Assembly: GCA_946534585.1 (NCBI GenBank)
Contig: CAMNCV010000161.1
Location: 1 to 34,737, forward strand
DNA: 34,737 nucleotides
Reading direction: 5' to 3'
Source of the DNA: an uncultured Prevotellaceae bacterium
GTDB taxonomy: Bacteria; Bacteroidota; Bacteroidia; Bacteroidales; Bacteroidaceae
Shown here: piece after piece, positions 7,568 to 15,403 of the stretch
Position numbering within the stretch: position 1 is the stretch's first letter
How the letters are laid out: the number at the start of each line of letters is the position of its first letter
The notes under the pieces: model-generated
What the model was told of the DNA's origin: nothing
What the model saw: the letters and a program-made list of their open reading frames with translations, nothing else
Database searches by the model: none
Position numbers and translations under genes: made by a program

Positions 7568-8062
7568 ATGAAAAAGACAATCGTAGTATTCGGCAGTTCT
7601 ACAGGAACGTGCGAGGGCATAGCAGGCGACATCGCCGCTAAACTCAACACTGAGGCAATTAACGTAAGCGACTTGACAGCCGACGTGATAGCAGAAAACG
7701 ACAACCTTATTCTCGGCACTTCAACATGGGGTGCAGGCGAAGTGCAGGACGACTGGTATGACGGACTGAACACCCTGAAGGCTGCTGACCTCAGCGGCAA
7801 GACCGTCGCAATCTTCGGCTGCGGCGACTCTGCTTCCTACTCTGACACCTTCTGCGGTGGCATGGCTGAGATTTACAACGCTGCCAAGCAGGCTGGCGCA
7901 AACATCATAGGAGCTGTTGACGCTTCAGAATACAGCTACGACGACTCTGAGGCCGTGGTTGACGGCAAGTTCGTAGGTCTCGCCCTCGACAACGACAATG
8001 AGGAGAGCAAGACACCTGAGCGTATAGATACATGGGTGGCAGCCATCACTCCAGCCCTGTAA
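7568..8062 (+). CDS. fldA: Flavodoxin
   Basis: A 164-aa FMN-binding electron carrier that can replace ferredoxin in low-potential electron transfer. The phosphate-binding loop SSTGTCEGIA is at residues 10-19. The 50s-60s loop (TSTWGAGEVQDDW) and the 90s loop (GCGDSASYSDTFC) surround the flavin ring. The region around DNDNEESKTPERI near the C-terminus fits the long-chain type. The start at 7568 is chosen over the ATG at 7535 because the protein then begins with the canonical first strand MKKTIVVFGSSTGT. It forms an operon with the DUF2023 gene 26 bp downstream. The long leader with a 70-bp tandem repeat is unusual; flavodoxins are often iron-regulated, but I did not identify a Fur site. Confidence 0.96.
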   Translation: MKKTIVVFGSSTGTCEGIAGDIAAKLNTEAINVSDLTADVIAENDNLILGTSTWGAGEVQDDWYDGLNTLKAADLSGKTVAIFGCGDSASYSDTFCGGMAEIYNAAKQAGANIIGAVDASEYSYDDSEAVVDGKFVGLALDNDNEESKTPERIDTWVAAITPAL

Positions 8063-8088
8063 TAAAAACGACAAGCGAATAACAAAAT

Positions 8089-8505
8089 ATGATTCCTTAC
8101 AACGACAACTCACACAACACTACTTACTGTCAGTCACACGACACACCACAAAATGACGCTCTGCTCGGTGCCGATGCACCAATGCGCGTACTCATGAACC
8201 ACATCTATGAGTACAAGAAGGGCGTGCGCCGTATGGTGCTCTACACCTTCCACAAGAAATACATGAGTTATGCCGTGGAACGTCTGCAGCGTCAGGGTAT
8301 CGACTACGTCATCTCGCCTTTGTCGGGCGACAACGTCAACCTGTTCTTCGGACGCGAGGAGTGTCTCAATGCCATCCGCATGATTGTAGTGAAGCCGCTA
8401 AATGAGCTGTCGCCTGAAGAGGATTTCATACTCGGAGCCCTGTTAGGCTATGATATCTGTATGCAGTGCGAGCGCTATTGCAACCGCCGACGCCGCACAG
8501 CATAA
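8089..8505 (+). CDS. DUF2023 family protein, flavodoxin-linked
   Basis: A 138-aa cytoplasmic protein matching what I know of DUF2023, a Bacteroidetes family of unknown function often encoded next to flavodoxin. The conserved part starts near residue 32 (MRVLMNHIYEYKKGVRRMVL) and ends with GYDICMQCERYC, which has three cysteines that could bind metal or react with thiols. The first 31 residues are polar and poorly conserved-looking, so the internal Met32 could be the true start. It lies 26 bp after flavodoxin with a strong shared terminator after it, supporting co-transcription. A role in flavodoxin maturation or use is inferred only from the pairing. Confidence 0.8.
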   Translation: MIPYNDNSHNTTYCQSHDTPQNDALLGADAPMRVLMNHIYEYKKGVRRMVLYTFHKKYMSYAVERLQRQGIDYVISPLSGDNVNLFFGREECLNAIRMIVVKPLNELSPEEDFILGALLGYDICMQCERYCNRRRRTA

Positions 8506-8544
8506 CATAATACACTGTGTATGACACAAAACCTATTCAATAAA

Positions 8545-8598
8545 ACCAGGAAAGCCGCCACGCGTGCAGAAATAGCACGTCGGAGCGGCTTTCCTGGT
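8545..8598 (+). terminator. Terminator of the flavodoxin-DUF2023 operon
   Basis: A perfect 14-bp outer stem (8545-8558 with 8585-8598) encloses a second 5-bp stem (8563-8567 with 8575-8579). The T-run after it is weak (GTCTTATT). Confidence 0.8.
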
Positions 8599-8748
8599 GT
8601 CTTATTGGCAGTCATGCGCCTTCAACCAGATGCCCGTTTCCACCATTAAGACAGTCACCACATATTACCTTTGAAAAAGCATCAATATGTAAACAAAAGC
8701 AAAATTAAACCCTACATATGTTAACCAAAGTTAATTTATTGACAAATA

Positions 8749-8780
8749 TTTGGAGGTTACAAAAAAAGTTAGTAATTTTG
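8749..8780 (+). promoter_or_regulatory. Promoter of tRNA-Lys
   Basis: TTTG (8749-8752) and TAATTTTG (8773-8780) with 20-bp spacing, about 40 bp before the tRNA. Confidence 0.75.
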
Positions 8781-8821
8781 CACTCGCTTTCGAAAAGCAA
8801 GTAAATAACAAAACAAACAAT

Positions 8822-8894
8822 GCACCCTTAGCTCAGTTGGTAGAGCAACTGACTCTTAATCAGTGGGTCCAGAGTTCGAGCCTCTGAGGGTGTA
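8822..8894 (+). tRNA. tRNA-Lys (anticodon CUU)
   Basis: A 73-nt cloverleaf. The acceptor stem is GCACCCT with AGGGTGT (first pair G-U). The D arm is GCTC/GAGC. The anticodon stem ACTGA/TCAGT has loop CTCTTAA (anticodon CTT). The T arm is CAGAG/CTCTG with TTCGAGC, and the discriminator base is A. The CCA end is not encoded. It has its own promoter and terminator, so it is a single-gene unit. Confidence 0.97.
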
Positions 8895-8895
8895 C

Positions 8896-8933
8896 AAAAA
8901 GAAACAAGCAAACAACGCTTGTTTCTTTTTTTC
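8896..8933 (+). terminator. Terminator of tRNA-Lys
   Basis: A 14-bp perfect stem (8896-8909 with 8917-8930), 7-nt loop and T-run, directly after the tRNA. Confidence 0.93.
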
Positions 8934-8985
8934 GCCTATATCTAATACGTACATGTACATACGTTATATTAAAAAAACAAAAACA

Positions 8986-9017
8986 TTTGTTTTTCTCAGA
9001 AAAAATTACTAACTTTG
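8986..9017 (+). promoter_or_regulatory. Promoter of the GH25 gene, 5 nt before its ATG
   Basis: TTTG (8986-8989) and TAACTTTG (9010-9017) with 20-bp spacing. Only five bases separate the -7 box from the ATG at 9023, so the transcript should start at or next to the ATG. Confidence 0.8.
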
Positions 9018-9022
9018 CACGT

Positions 9023-9760
9023 ATGATATACAGCATACACAAATTCAAACAAACTATATACTCCCTACTCACACTTACAGCAACGTTCATGGCAACCACT
9101 GCCGCAGCACAGTCACAATACAGCGAGTGTGAGGACACATGCTCACATATTCACGGAATCGACATCTCACACTATCAGGGCGAGGTGTTCTGGGAGACCA
9201 TAGGCACAGGCACAAAGATGGCCTACGTATATATCAAGGCTACAGAGGGTAGCACACGCATAGACCCTACGTATGAGAACAACGTTCTTACAGCGCATAA
9301 CTACGGACTGAAGGTCGGCTCATACCATTTCTACCGCCCCACGGTTGACCAGGAACTGCAGGTAGCCAACTTCTTTGCTCAGTGTAAGCCGAGCGAGCAA
9401 GACCTAATCCCGATGATTGACGTAGAAGTGACGGGCGGACTCAGCACAGAGGCTCTCTGCGATTCGCTCTTCAAGTTTCTCGACATGATTGAACAGGTTT
9501 ACCGCCAGCGTCCGTTGATTTATGTAGGAACAAACTTCTACAATAAGCACTTTCAGGGCAAGCTTGACCGCTACCTGCTTATGATTGCGCAATATTCCTC
9601 ACGCGAGCCAGTACTGGCTGACGGACGCGACGTAACCATGTGGCAATACACAGGAAGAGGACACCTGCACGGCATCAATGGTTATGTTGACAAAAGCCGC
9701 TTCATGGGAGAGCATAAACTACGCGAACTGCGCTTCCGTCATCGCAAGGGAGAGCCATGA
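9023..9760 (+). CDS. Exported GH25-family lysozyme (N-acetylmuramidase)
   Basis: A 245-aa secreted glycoside hydrolase family 25 protein expected to cleave the MurNAc-GlcNAc bond of peptidoglycan. The start at 9023 gives a good signal peptide (MIYSIHKFKQ, then a hydrophobic run ending AAAQ near residue 30). An earlier in-frame ATG at 8987 lies inside the promoter and is rejected. The GH25 hallmarks are GIDISHYQG (Asp47), YIKATEG, SYHFYRP, and MIDVE with the catalytic Asp133/Glu135 pair. WQYTGRGHLHGI lies near the end. The catalytic domain is complete and there are no cell-wall-binding repeats. Role: cell-wall turnover or attack on neighbours; no phage genes are nearby. The following zinc-ribbon gene may be co-transcribed (62-bp gap). 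Confidence 0.93.
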   Translation: MIYSIHKFKQTIYSLLTLTATFMATTAAAQSQYSECEDTCSHIHGIDISHYQGEVFWETIGTGTKMAYVYIKATEGSTRIDPTYENNVLTAHNYGLKVGSYHFYRPTVDQELQVANFFAQCKPSEQDLIPMIDVEVTGGLSTEALCDSLFKFLDMIEQVYRQRPLIYVGTNFYNKHFQGKLDRYLLMIAQYSSREPVLADGRDVTMWQYTGRGHLHGINGYVDKSRFMGEHKLRELRFRHRKGEP

Positions 9761-9822
9761 TGCATGGCTACAACACGTAAATAACAACTCAACACGTAAC
9801 TCATAACTCTGAAATAACAACA

Positions 9823-11091
9823 ATGGCATTGATTTCTTGTCCGGAATGTGGACACCAAGTAAGTGATCAGGCGGCTATATGCCCCAGTTGCGGAATAAAG
9901 ATTGCCGGCAATCCTGCAATCAATTCTTATAGACACATAGTATTCGACAGCAATAGCAATAGCAATATCAATAGCGACATCGTCAACGAGGACAAGAACG
10001 ATGTTGACGTAGCTGCTACGCCATCAATCGACGAAAAAGAAAACGACACTGCAGCAAAGCCTATGCAGCAGCAACTGCAGTGGAGCATTGGCGAGCAGAA
10101 CGAGGGGACAAAAAGCGAGATAAGCGAAAGCAACGTCAACGATGAAAACGTTTATGACGACAATAAAACCGACGACAAGCGGAAGTACGACGACGACACT
10201 CTAACCATTCCGCCATACAGAGGCACATCGTCACAATATGATGAGCCGAAGAAAAACAAGGGACTGATAATGATGCTGTCGTTTATCATAGCACTGGTAG
10301 TATGTATTGTAGCATACTGGTTATGGAGCAACGCTACGGGCGAGAAGCGCGAACAACAACGATATGAGGAAGCAATGCTGAGTACTAACGTGCAGGACTT
10401 GAAAGACTACCTCGTAGAATTTAACGATGCACCACAGGAGCATCGCGACTCTGTCAATGCCCGCCTGACCGTGCTGACGCAAGAAGATGCAGACTGGAGC
10501 AATGCTCTGGCAAGCGGTTCCAAGAGCAAACTGGCTGATTTCATCAAGACACACCCACAGTCACTGCACAAGGGCGAAGCCGAAGACCTCATCGACTCGA
10601 TAGATTTCAGCACCGCCGACCGCAAGGGTACACCAGAAGCCTATGCAGAATATCTGAAGATACACCCTGACAGCAGACGCGCCGCCATGGCACAGGAATA
10701 CCTCGACAACAAAAAAGCCAAGGAAGTGACTGCACAGGAGAAGACAACAACACGCGATATATGCAAACGCTTCTTCCAAGCTATCAATGCCCATAATGAC
10801 GAGAAACTATGCAGCACAGTAACGAGTGATGCCGAGCAGAACGCCATAAGTTTCATGAACAAACTATACAAGTCAGACATAACCAACATGAACTGGCACA
10901 TACTCGATCCCTTCAAGGTAAGCAAGGGAGTAGAAGGCAGTTCTGACCCTGCAAACCTCGTGGCAACATTTGATGCCGAACAGAATATAGAGCGTACGGA
11001 GGCTTCGCTTGAGACATACGCAAAGTATGCAGTTACGATAGAAGTAACGCCAGAGGGGAAAATAACGAAATTCAATGTTAAGAAAAAGTAG
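9823..11091 (+). CDS. Zinc-ribbon single-pass membrane protein with helical repeats
   Basis: A 422-aa protein with a composite layout. An N-terminal zinc ribbon (Cys6-x2-Cys9 ... Cys20-x2-Cys23, in CPECG and CPSCG) is followed by a long polar Asn/Asp/Glu-rich linker (about 35-145). A single membrane helix lies at about 147-169 (GLIMMLSFIIALVVCIVAYW). Next is a helical region (about 175-310) resembling two or three TPR-like units, with recurring YAEYLKIHPDS/ADFIKTHPQS phrases. The C-terminal domain (about 315-422) looks like an NTF2/SnoaL-type fold (RDICKRFFQAINAHND...). The ribbon should face the cytoplasm and the repeats the periplasm. I cannot name a function; a sensory or scaffold role at the envelope would fit. 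It sits between the lysozyme gene and recJ (30-bp gap). Confidence 0.85.
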   Translation: MALISCPECGHQVSDQAAICPSCGIKIAGNPAINSYRHIVFDSNSNSNINSDIVNEDKNDVDVAATPSIDEKENDTAAKPMQQQLQWSIGEQNEGTKSEISESNVNDENVYDDNKTDDKRKYDDDTLTIPPYRGTSSQYDEPKKNKGLIMMLSFIIALVVCIVAYWLWSNATGEKREQQRYEEAMLSTNVQDLKDYLVEFNDAPQEHRDSVNARLTVLTQEDADWSNALASGSKSKLADFIKTHPQSLHKGEAEDLIDSIDFSTADRKGTPEAYAEYLKIHPDSRRAAMAQEYLDNKKAKEVTAQEKTTTRDICKRFFQAINAHNDEKLCSTVTSDAEQNAISFMNKLYKSDITNMNWHILDPFKVSKGVEGSSDPANLVATFDAEQNIERTEASLETYAKYAVTIEVTPEGKITKFNVKKK

Positions 11092-11121
11092 AAGCTACCA
11101 GACAGAAAGGAATACGAGCCA

Positions 11122-12840
11122 GTGCATTTTGAATGGAACACATACGAAGCTGACGAACAGACGAAGAGACAGGCACAGGAGTTGAGCACTAAACTCAACA
11201 TATCTACTGTGCTTTCTACACAACTCATCAGGCGAGGAATAACAACCGAGTCTGGAGCAAAGCGTTTCTTCCGTCCACAACTCAACGATCTGATAAATCC
11301 ATTCCTCATGCGCGATATGGACGTAGCCGTAGATCGTCTAAACGATGCAATCGGGCGCAAAGAGCGCATTATGGTTTTCGGCGACTATGATGTTGACGGA
11401 TGTACTGCTGTAGCTTTGGTGTATAAATTCCTAAAACAGTTCTATAGTAATATAGAATATTACATCCCCGACCGCTACGACGAAGGCTACGGTCTCAGTA
11501 TGAAATGTCTGGAATATGCAGCGGCACAATCCGTTTCTCTTGTCATTGTGCTTGACTGCGGAATTAAGGCTCACAAGGAAATAGCCTATGCCAAAACGCT
11601 GGGTATAGACATCATCATCTGCGACCACCACATGCCTGACGACACACTACCACCTGCCGTGGCTGTACTTAACCCAAAGCGAACAGACGACAGTTATCCT
11701 TTCAAGCACCTCTGCGGTTGTGGCGTTGGTTTCAAACTAATGCAGGCTTTTGCAAAAAACAATGGTATTCCTTTCTCTAAACTCACTCCGCTGCTTGACC
11801 TCTGTGCAATAAGCATCGCTGCAGATTTGGTTGAAGTGACTGACGAGAACCGCATACTTGCATATCACGGACTGAAACAAATCAATAGTAAGCCATCCGT
11901 AGGAGTAAACGCAATAATAGAGACCTGCTCACTCAGCGGACGCGAGATAAGCATGAGCGAGATTATGTTTAAGATTGGTCCGCGTATCAATGCCTCTGGA
12001 CGAATGGAGAACGGCAAGTTGTCTGTTGACTTACTTGTAGAGCGTGACCCGACAACCGCTCTCAACATAGCAAAGAATATTGACGAATACAACGAGCAAC
12101 GCAAAGACATTGACAAGCAAATGACCGAAGAAGCCAACGGCATCGTGGCTCGCCTTAACAAGCAGGAGCACAAACAGTGCATCGTTATATATGACGAAAA
12201 CTGGAAGAAAGGCGTAATAGGCATTGTGGCAGCGAGACTCACCGATATATATTTTCGTCCTACGGTAGTACTGACACGCGACGGACAGTTTGCCGTGGGC
12301 TCAGCACGCTCCGTAGCGGGATTCGATGTTTACGCAGCAGTAAAAAGTTGCAGAGACATACTGATTAACTTCGGTGGACACACCTACGCCTGCGGTCTTA
12401 CAATCAAATGGGAAGACGTTGCGTTATTCAAACAACGATTTGAAGAGTACGTGCAAGCACATATACATCCTACACAGACCGTACCCACACTTAATGCTGA
12501 TGCACTTATTGATTTCAACGACATAAACAAACGATTGTTGCACGATTTGAAACGCTTCGCTCCTTTCGGCCCAGGCAACCCGAAGCCTATATTCGTAACA
12601 AATGGAGTGTATGACTTCGGGACTTCAAAGGTGGTAGGCAGGCATCAGGAGCACATCAAACTTGAGTTGGTTGATTCAAAATCACCGACAGTGATGAATG
12701 GGATAGCTTTCGGGCAATCAGCCGCAGCACGATACATAAAGTCACGCCGTTCGTTCAGCATACTTTATTCCATTGAAGAGAACATATATAAAAGAGGTAA
12801 CGTACAGCTACAGATAGAAGATATCCATTTTAATTCATAA
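11122..12840 (+). CDS. recJ: Single-stranded-DNA-specific exonuclease RecJ
   Basis: A 5'-3' exonuclease on single-stranded DNA, acting in recombination and mismatch or base-excision repair together with RecQ. It is 572 aa, the usual size. DHH-superfamily motifs: VFGDYDVDG (Asp88, Asp90, Asp92), ICDHH (Asp168-His169-His170), then the DHHA1 half with the GxGGH-type motif INFGGHTYACGL. A C-terminal OB-fold part follows (about 455-572). The start codon is GTG at 11122, giving MHFEWN, which matches the family N-terminus; I see no better ATG. The last codons and the stop (TTTAATTCATAA) coincide with the AATTCATAA repeat word. recQ follows after 39 bp, suggesting an operon. Confidence 0.97.
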   Translation: MHFEWNTYEADEQTKRQAQELSTKLNISTVLSTQLIRRGITTESGAKRFFRPQLNDLINPFLMRDMDVAVDRLNDAIGRKERIMVFGDYDVDGCTAVALVYKFLKQFYSNIEYYIPDRYDEGYGLSMKCLEYAAAQSVSLVIVLDCGIKAHKEIAYAKTLGIDIIICDHHMPDDTLPPAVAVLNPKRTDDSYPFKHLCGCGVGFKLMQAFAKNNGIPFSKLTPLLDLCAISIAADLVEVTDENRILAYHGLKQINSKPSVGVNAIIETCSLSGREISMSEIMFKIGPRINASGRMENGKLSVDLLVERDPTTALNIAKNIDEYNEQRKDIDKQMTEEANGIVARLNKQEHKQCIVIYDENWKKGVIGIVAARLTDIYFRPTVVLTRDGQFAVGSARSVAGFDVYAAVKSCRDILINFGGHTYACGLTIKWEDVALFKQRFEEYVQAHIHPTQTVPTLNADALIDFNDINKRLLHDLKRFAPFGPGNPKPIFVTNGVYDFGTSKVVGRHQEHIKLELVDSKSPTVMNGIAFGQSAAARYIKSRRSFSILYSIEENIYKRGNVQLQIEDIHFNS

Positions 12841-12887
12841 TGCGTCACATCATCATTCCTTAAAAAACATTCATGTATTATGAATTA
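12831..12887. repeat. Inverted repeat spanning the recJ stop and recQ start
   Basis: TAATTCATAA (12831-12840) contains the recJ stop codon. Its perfect reverse complement TTATGAATTA (12878-12887) contains the recQ ATG. The arms are 37 bp apart and belong to the AATTCATAA word family seen at other junctions. Confidence 0.75.
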
Positions 12888-14661
12888 CAGTGATGAAACA
12901 TATCTATCAACGCTAAAACGCTATTTTGGCTACGACAGTTTCCGTAGCATACAACTCGACATCATACGCAGTATTGGCTCAGGCAGGAACACGTTGGGAC
13001 TCATGCCTACCGGCGGTGGCAAGAGCATAACCTTCCAAGTGCCAGCTCTCGTCATGGATGGCGTATGCATTGTGATATCTCCACTCATTGCCCTGATGAA
13101 AGACCAGGTACAGCATCTGAAAAAACGAGGTATCAAAGCCGAAGCCATTTACTCAGGACTATCACACAAAGAAGTGCAACGCATACTCGACAACACCATC
13201 TTTGGTGCTGTGAAATTTCTGTATATTTCCCCTGAGCGACTATCTAACAAGCTTTTTCTTGCGAAATTGTATTATATGAAAGTGTGTTTCATCGTTGTTG
13301 ACGAGGCCCATTGTATATCACAATGGGGACATGACTTCAGACCTTCATATATGCAAATCAGTAAATTGCTGCAGATACTGCTTGACCACGCTGATACGCA
13401 GGCAAACAAGAATAACTCTGACCATTTCACTATACCGCCAGTCCTTGCATTGACAGCTACTGCCACCAAACAGGTAATCAAGGACATAACACGCAGCCTG
13501 AGCATCGAGCCAGAAGATGCTGAGCATTGGAATGTGCTCTCCATGAGCTTCCGGCGCAAGAACCTTTCATACGTGGTGAGAAACACGGAAGACAAGTTTC
13601 GCGAGTTGATGCATATCGTCAACTCCGTAGATGGCAGCGTCATTGTATATACACGCAACCGAGAACGTACGAAAGAGCTTTCTGACATGATAAACGCCGA
13701 AGGCATAAGTGCAACCTTCTATCACGCAGGACTTGACTTTGCTATTAAAGAACGTCGTCAAGATCAATGGCAGGCAGACGAAGTACGCATTATGGTTGCC
13801 ACCAACGCATTTGGCATGGGCATTGACAAACCCAACGTCAGATTAGTCATACACATGGATTGTCCAGATTCTATCGAGGCTTATTTCCAAGAAGCTGGGC
13901 GTGCAGGACGAGATGGAGAACGAGCGTATGCCGTACTGCTGTGCAATGGTTCTGACACTTCGGCTCTGACGAAACGAATAAACACAACGTTCCCTCCAAA
14001 AGAATACATCAGACAAGTTTATGAGCATCTGGCATATTACTTTGAACTTGCCATAAACTGCGGCGAGGGAGTAAGATATGAATTTAACGAGTCAGAGTTT
14101 TGCAGGCGTTTCAAGCACTACCCTACCCACTTGGAACATGCACTCGCCATACTTCAAAATGCAGGCTACATAAATTACGAGCACGACCATACTGACAGAG
14201 CACGTGTTATCATAACCACATCTCGTTACGAACTTTACGATTTGAACCTATCACACACGGAGGAGAAAATCATAAATGCCTTACTACGTAACTACGGCAC
14301 TTTGTTCACGGACATGACCTTCATTGATTTCTCACTACTATGCCGCAAGACTGCATTGACGACTGAGGCGATACATCAGGATTTAAAATCCCTCGCCCAG
14401 CGACGCGTCATACGCTATCTACCACCAAGGCAGATACCAATCATAACATACCTGCGACAGCGTACCGATGCCGAACACATAAAGATTGGCCACGAAATAT
14501 ACGAAGATGCTCGACAACGTATGAAAACTCACATTGACAGTATGCTGCAATACATCAACGAGAACGACACCTGCCGCGAGCGTATGCTCATGGAGTATTT
14601 CGGTGAAGAAACAAAAGAAGATTGCGGTCACTGCGATGTCTGCTTAGAAGACAGAAATTAA
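12880..14661 (+). CDS. recQ: RecQ-family ATP-dependent DNA helicase
   Basis: A 593-aa superfamily 2 3'-5' DNA helicase. Walker A MPTGGGKS (Lys48), motif II VVDEAH (Asp141-Glu142-Ala143-His144) with the RecQ-specific aromatic loop SQWGHDFRP, motif III LTATAT, and motif VI QEAGRAGRDG are all present. Downstream, about 360-540 looks helical/winged-helix. The cysteine cluster (CRERMLMEYFGE then CGHCDVC) lies at the very C-terminus, where E. coli RecQ has its zinc domain before the winged helix and an HRDC domain at the end. No HRDC domain is seen. I recall this order from other Bacteroidetes RecQ-like proteins, so it is probably a subfamily trait. The pairing with recJ fits a joint role in strand resection. 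Confidence 0.95.
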   Translation: MNYSDETYLSTLKRYFGYDSFRSIQLDIIRSIGSGRNTLGLMPTGGGKSITFQVPALVMDGVCIVISPLIALMKDQVQHLKKRGIKAEAIYSGLSHKEVQRILDNTIFGAVKFLYISPERLSNKLFLAKLYYMKVCFIVVDEAHCISQWGHDFRPSYMQISKLLQILLDHADTQANKNNSDHFTIPPVLALTATATKQVIKDITRSLSIEPEDAEHWNVLSMSFRRKNLSYVVRNTEDKFRELMHIVNSVDGSVIVYTRNRERTKELSDMINAEGISATFYHAGLDFAIKERRQDQWQADEVRIMVATNAFGMGIDKPNVRLVIHMDCPDSIEAYFQEAGRAGRDGERAYAVLLCNGSDTSALTKRINTTFPPKEYIRQVYEHLAYYFELAINCGEGVRYEFNESEFCRRFKHYPTHLEHALAILQNAGYINYEHDHTDRARVIITTSRYELYDLNLSHTEEKIINALLRNYGTLFTDMTFIDFSLLCRKTALTTEAIHQDLKSLAQRRVIRYLPPRQIPIITYLRQRTDAEHIKIGHEIYEDARQRMKTHIDSMLQYINENDTCRERMLMEYFGEETKEDCGHCDVCLEDRN

Positions 14662-14701
14662 GGGAAGCATAGCGTCTGCACACAGATTTTGCCAGATAAA
14701 G

Positions 14702-14733
14702 TTTGTATAATATAAAAAAAATGAGTACCTTTG
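14702..14733 (+). promoter_or_regulatory. Promoter of the LysE-DUF4924 operon, 4 nt before the ATG
   Basis: TTTG (14702-14705) and TACCTTTG (14726-14733), 20-bp spacing. The ATG at 14738 follows after only four bases, predicting a leaderless mRNA. Confidence 0.82.
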
Positions 14734-14737
14734 CCGA

Positions 14738-15403
14738 ATGTTTACACTGCCATTTAACTTTCTCGATATAATAGTAAAAGGAATGATCGTGGGCATTATC
14801 TGCTCAGCCCCGATGGGTCCTGTAGGTGTACTCTGCGTACAGCGTACACTGAACAAAGGCCGTTGGTATGGTTTTGTAACCGGACTGGGTGCTGCCGCAA
14901 GCGACCTATTCTATGCTTTGCTCACAGGCTTCGGTATGAGTTTCGTAATGGAACTCATTGATGCTCCGCAAAATAAATTCTTCTTGCAGATTTTCGGCAG
15001 TATATTGCTCTTCTGCTTCGGACTTTATTGTTTCAACAGTGACCCACGCAAGAACATACATGAAAGCAAGAAAAAACAGAAGGGAACCTTACTACACAAT
15101 TTCGTGACGGCATTTCTCGTCACGGTATCCAATCCCTTGATTATATTTCTTTTCCTCGCTACATTTGCTCAGTTTGCCTTCGTAATCCCCAATCACCCTA
15201 TTGAGATGTCACTGGGCTATCTAAGCATCGCAGGCGGTGCAGTGCTATGGTGGTATGGACTGACATGGCTTGTTGACAAGGTGCGCGAGTTTTTCTCTCT
15301 TGACACTATAGTTATCATCAACCGCCTCATCGGTTCGATAGTGATGGTCTTTTCCTTCGCTATCTTCATCGGTACGGCATTTAATTTATTCTCAATATAC
15401 TAA
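14738..15403 (+). CDS. LysE/RhtB-family exporter
   Basis: A 221-aa inner-membrane protein with about six hydrophobic segments. The hallmark N-terminal signature is GIICSAPMGPVGVLCVQRTL followed by a conserved Gly-rich stretch (FVTGLGAAASDLFYA). The LysE/RhtB family exports amino acids or related small molecules, driven by the proton gradient. The substrate cannot be deduced. Its TAA stop overlaps the ATG of the next gene (TAATG), indicating translational coupling with the DUF4924 protein. Expression comes from an adjacent consensus promoter with practically no 5' leader. Confidence 0.9.
   Translation: MFTLPFNFLDIIVKGMIVGIICSAPMGPVGVLCVQRTLNKGRWYGFVTGLGAAASDLFYALLTGFGMSFVMELIDAPQNKFFLQIFGSILLFCFGLYCFNSDPRKNIHESKKKQKGTLLHNFVTAFLVTVSNPLIIFLFLATFAQFAFVIPNHPIEMSLGYLSIAGGAVLWWYGLTWLVDKVREFFSLDTIVIINRLIGSIVMVFSFAIFIGTAFNLFSIY

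Larger units (their letters stand above)
8506..8821. other. Intergenic region between DUF2023 and tRNA-Lys
   Basis: About 316 bp with no gene: the operon terminator at 8545-8598, then roughly 150 bp in which I see nothing certain, then the tRNA promoter. Confidence 0.7.

Noticed and set aside
8666..8673. TACCTTTG as an additional promoter
   Set aside because: No -33 element at the right spacing and no gene within reach other than the tRNA, which has a better promoter.
8822..9760. tRNA next to a GH25 lysozyme as a prophage attachment site
   Set aside because: There is no integrase, no direct repeat of the tRNA 3' end and no phage gene; the lysozyme has an ordinary signal peptide.
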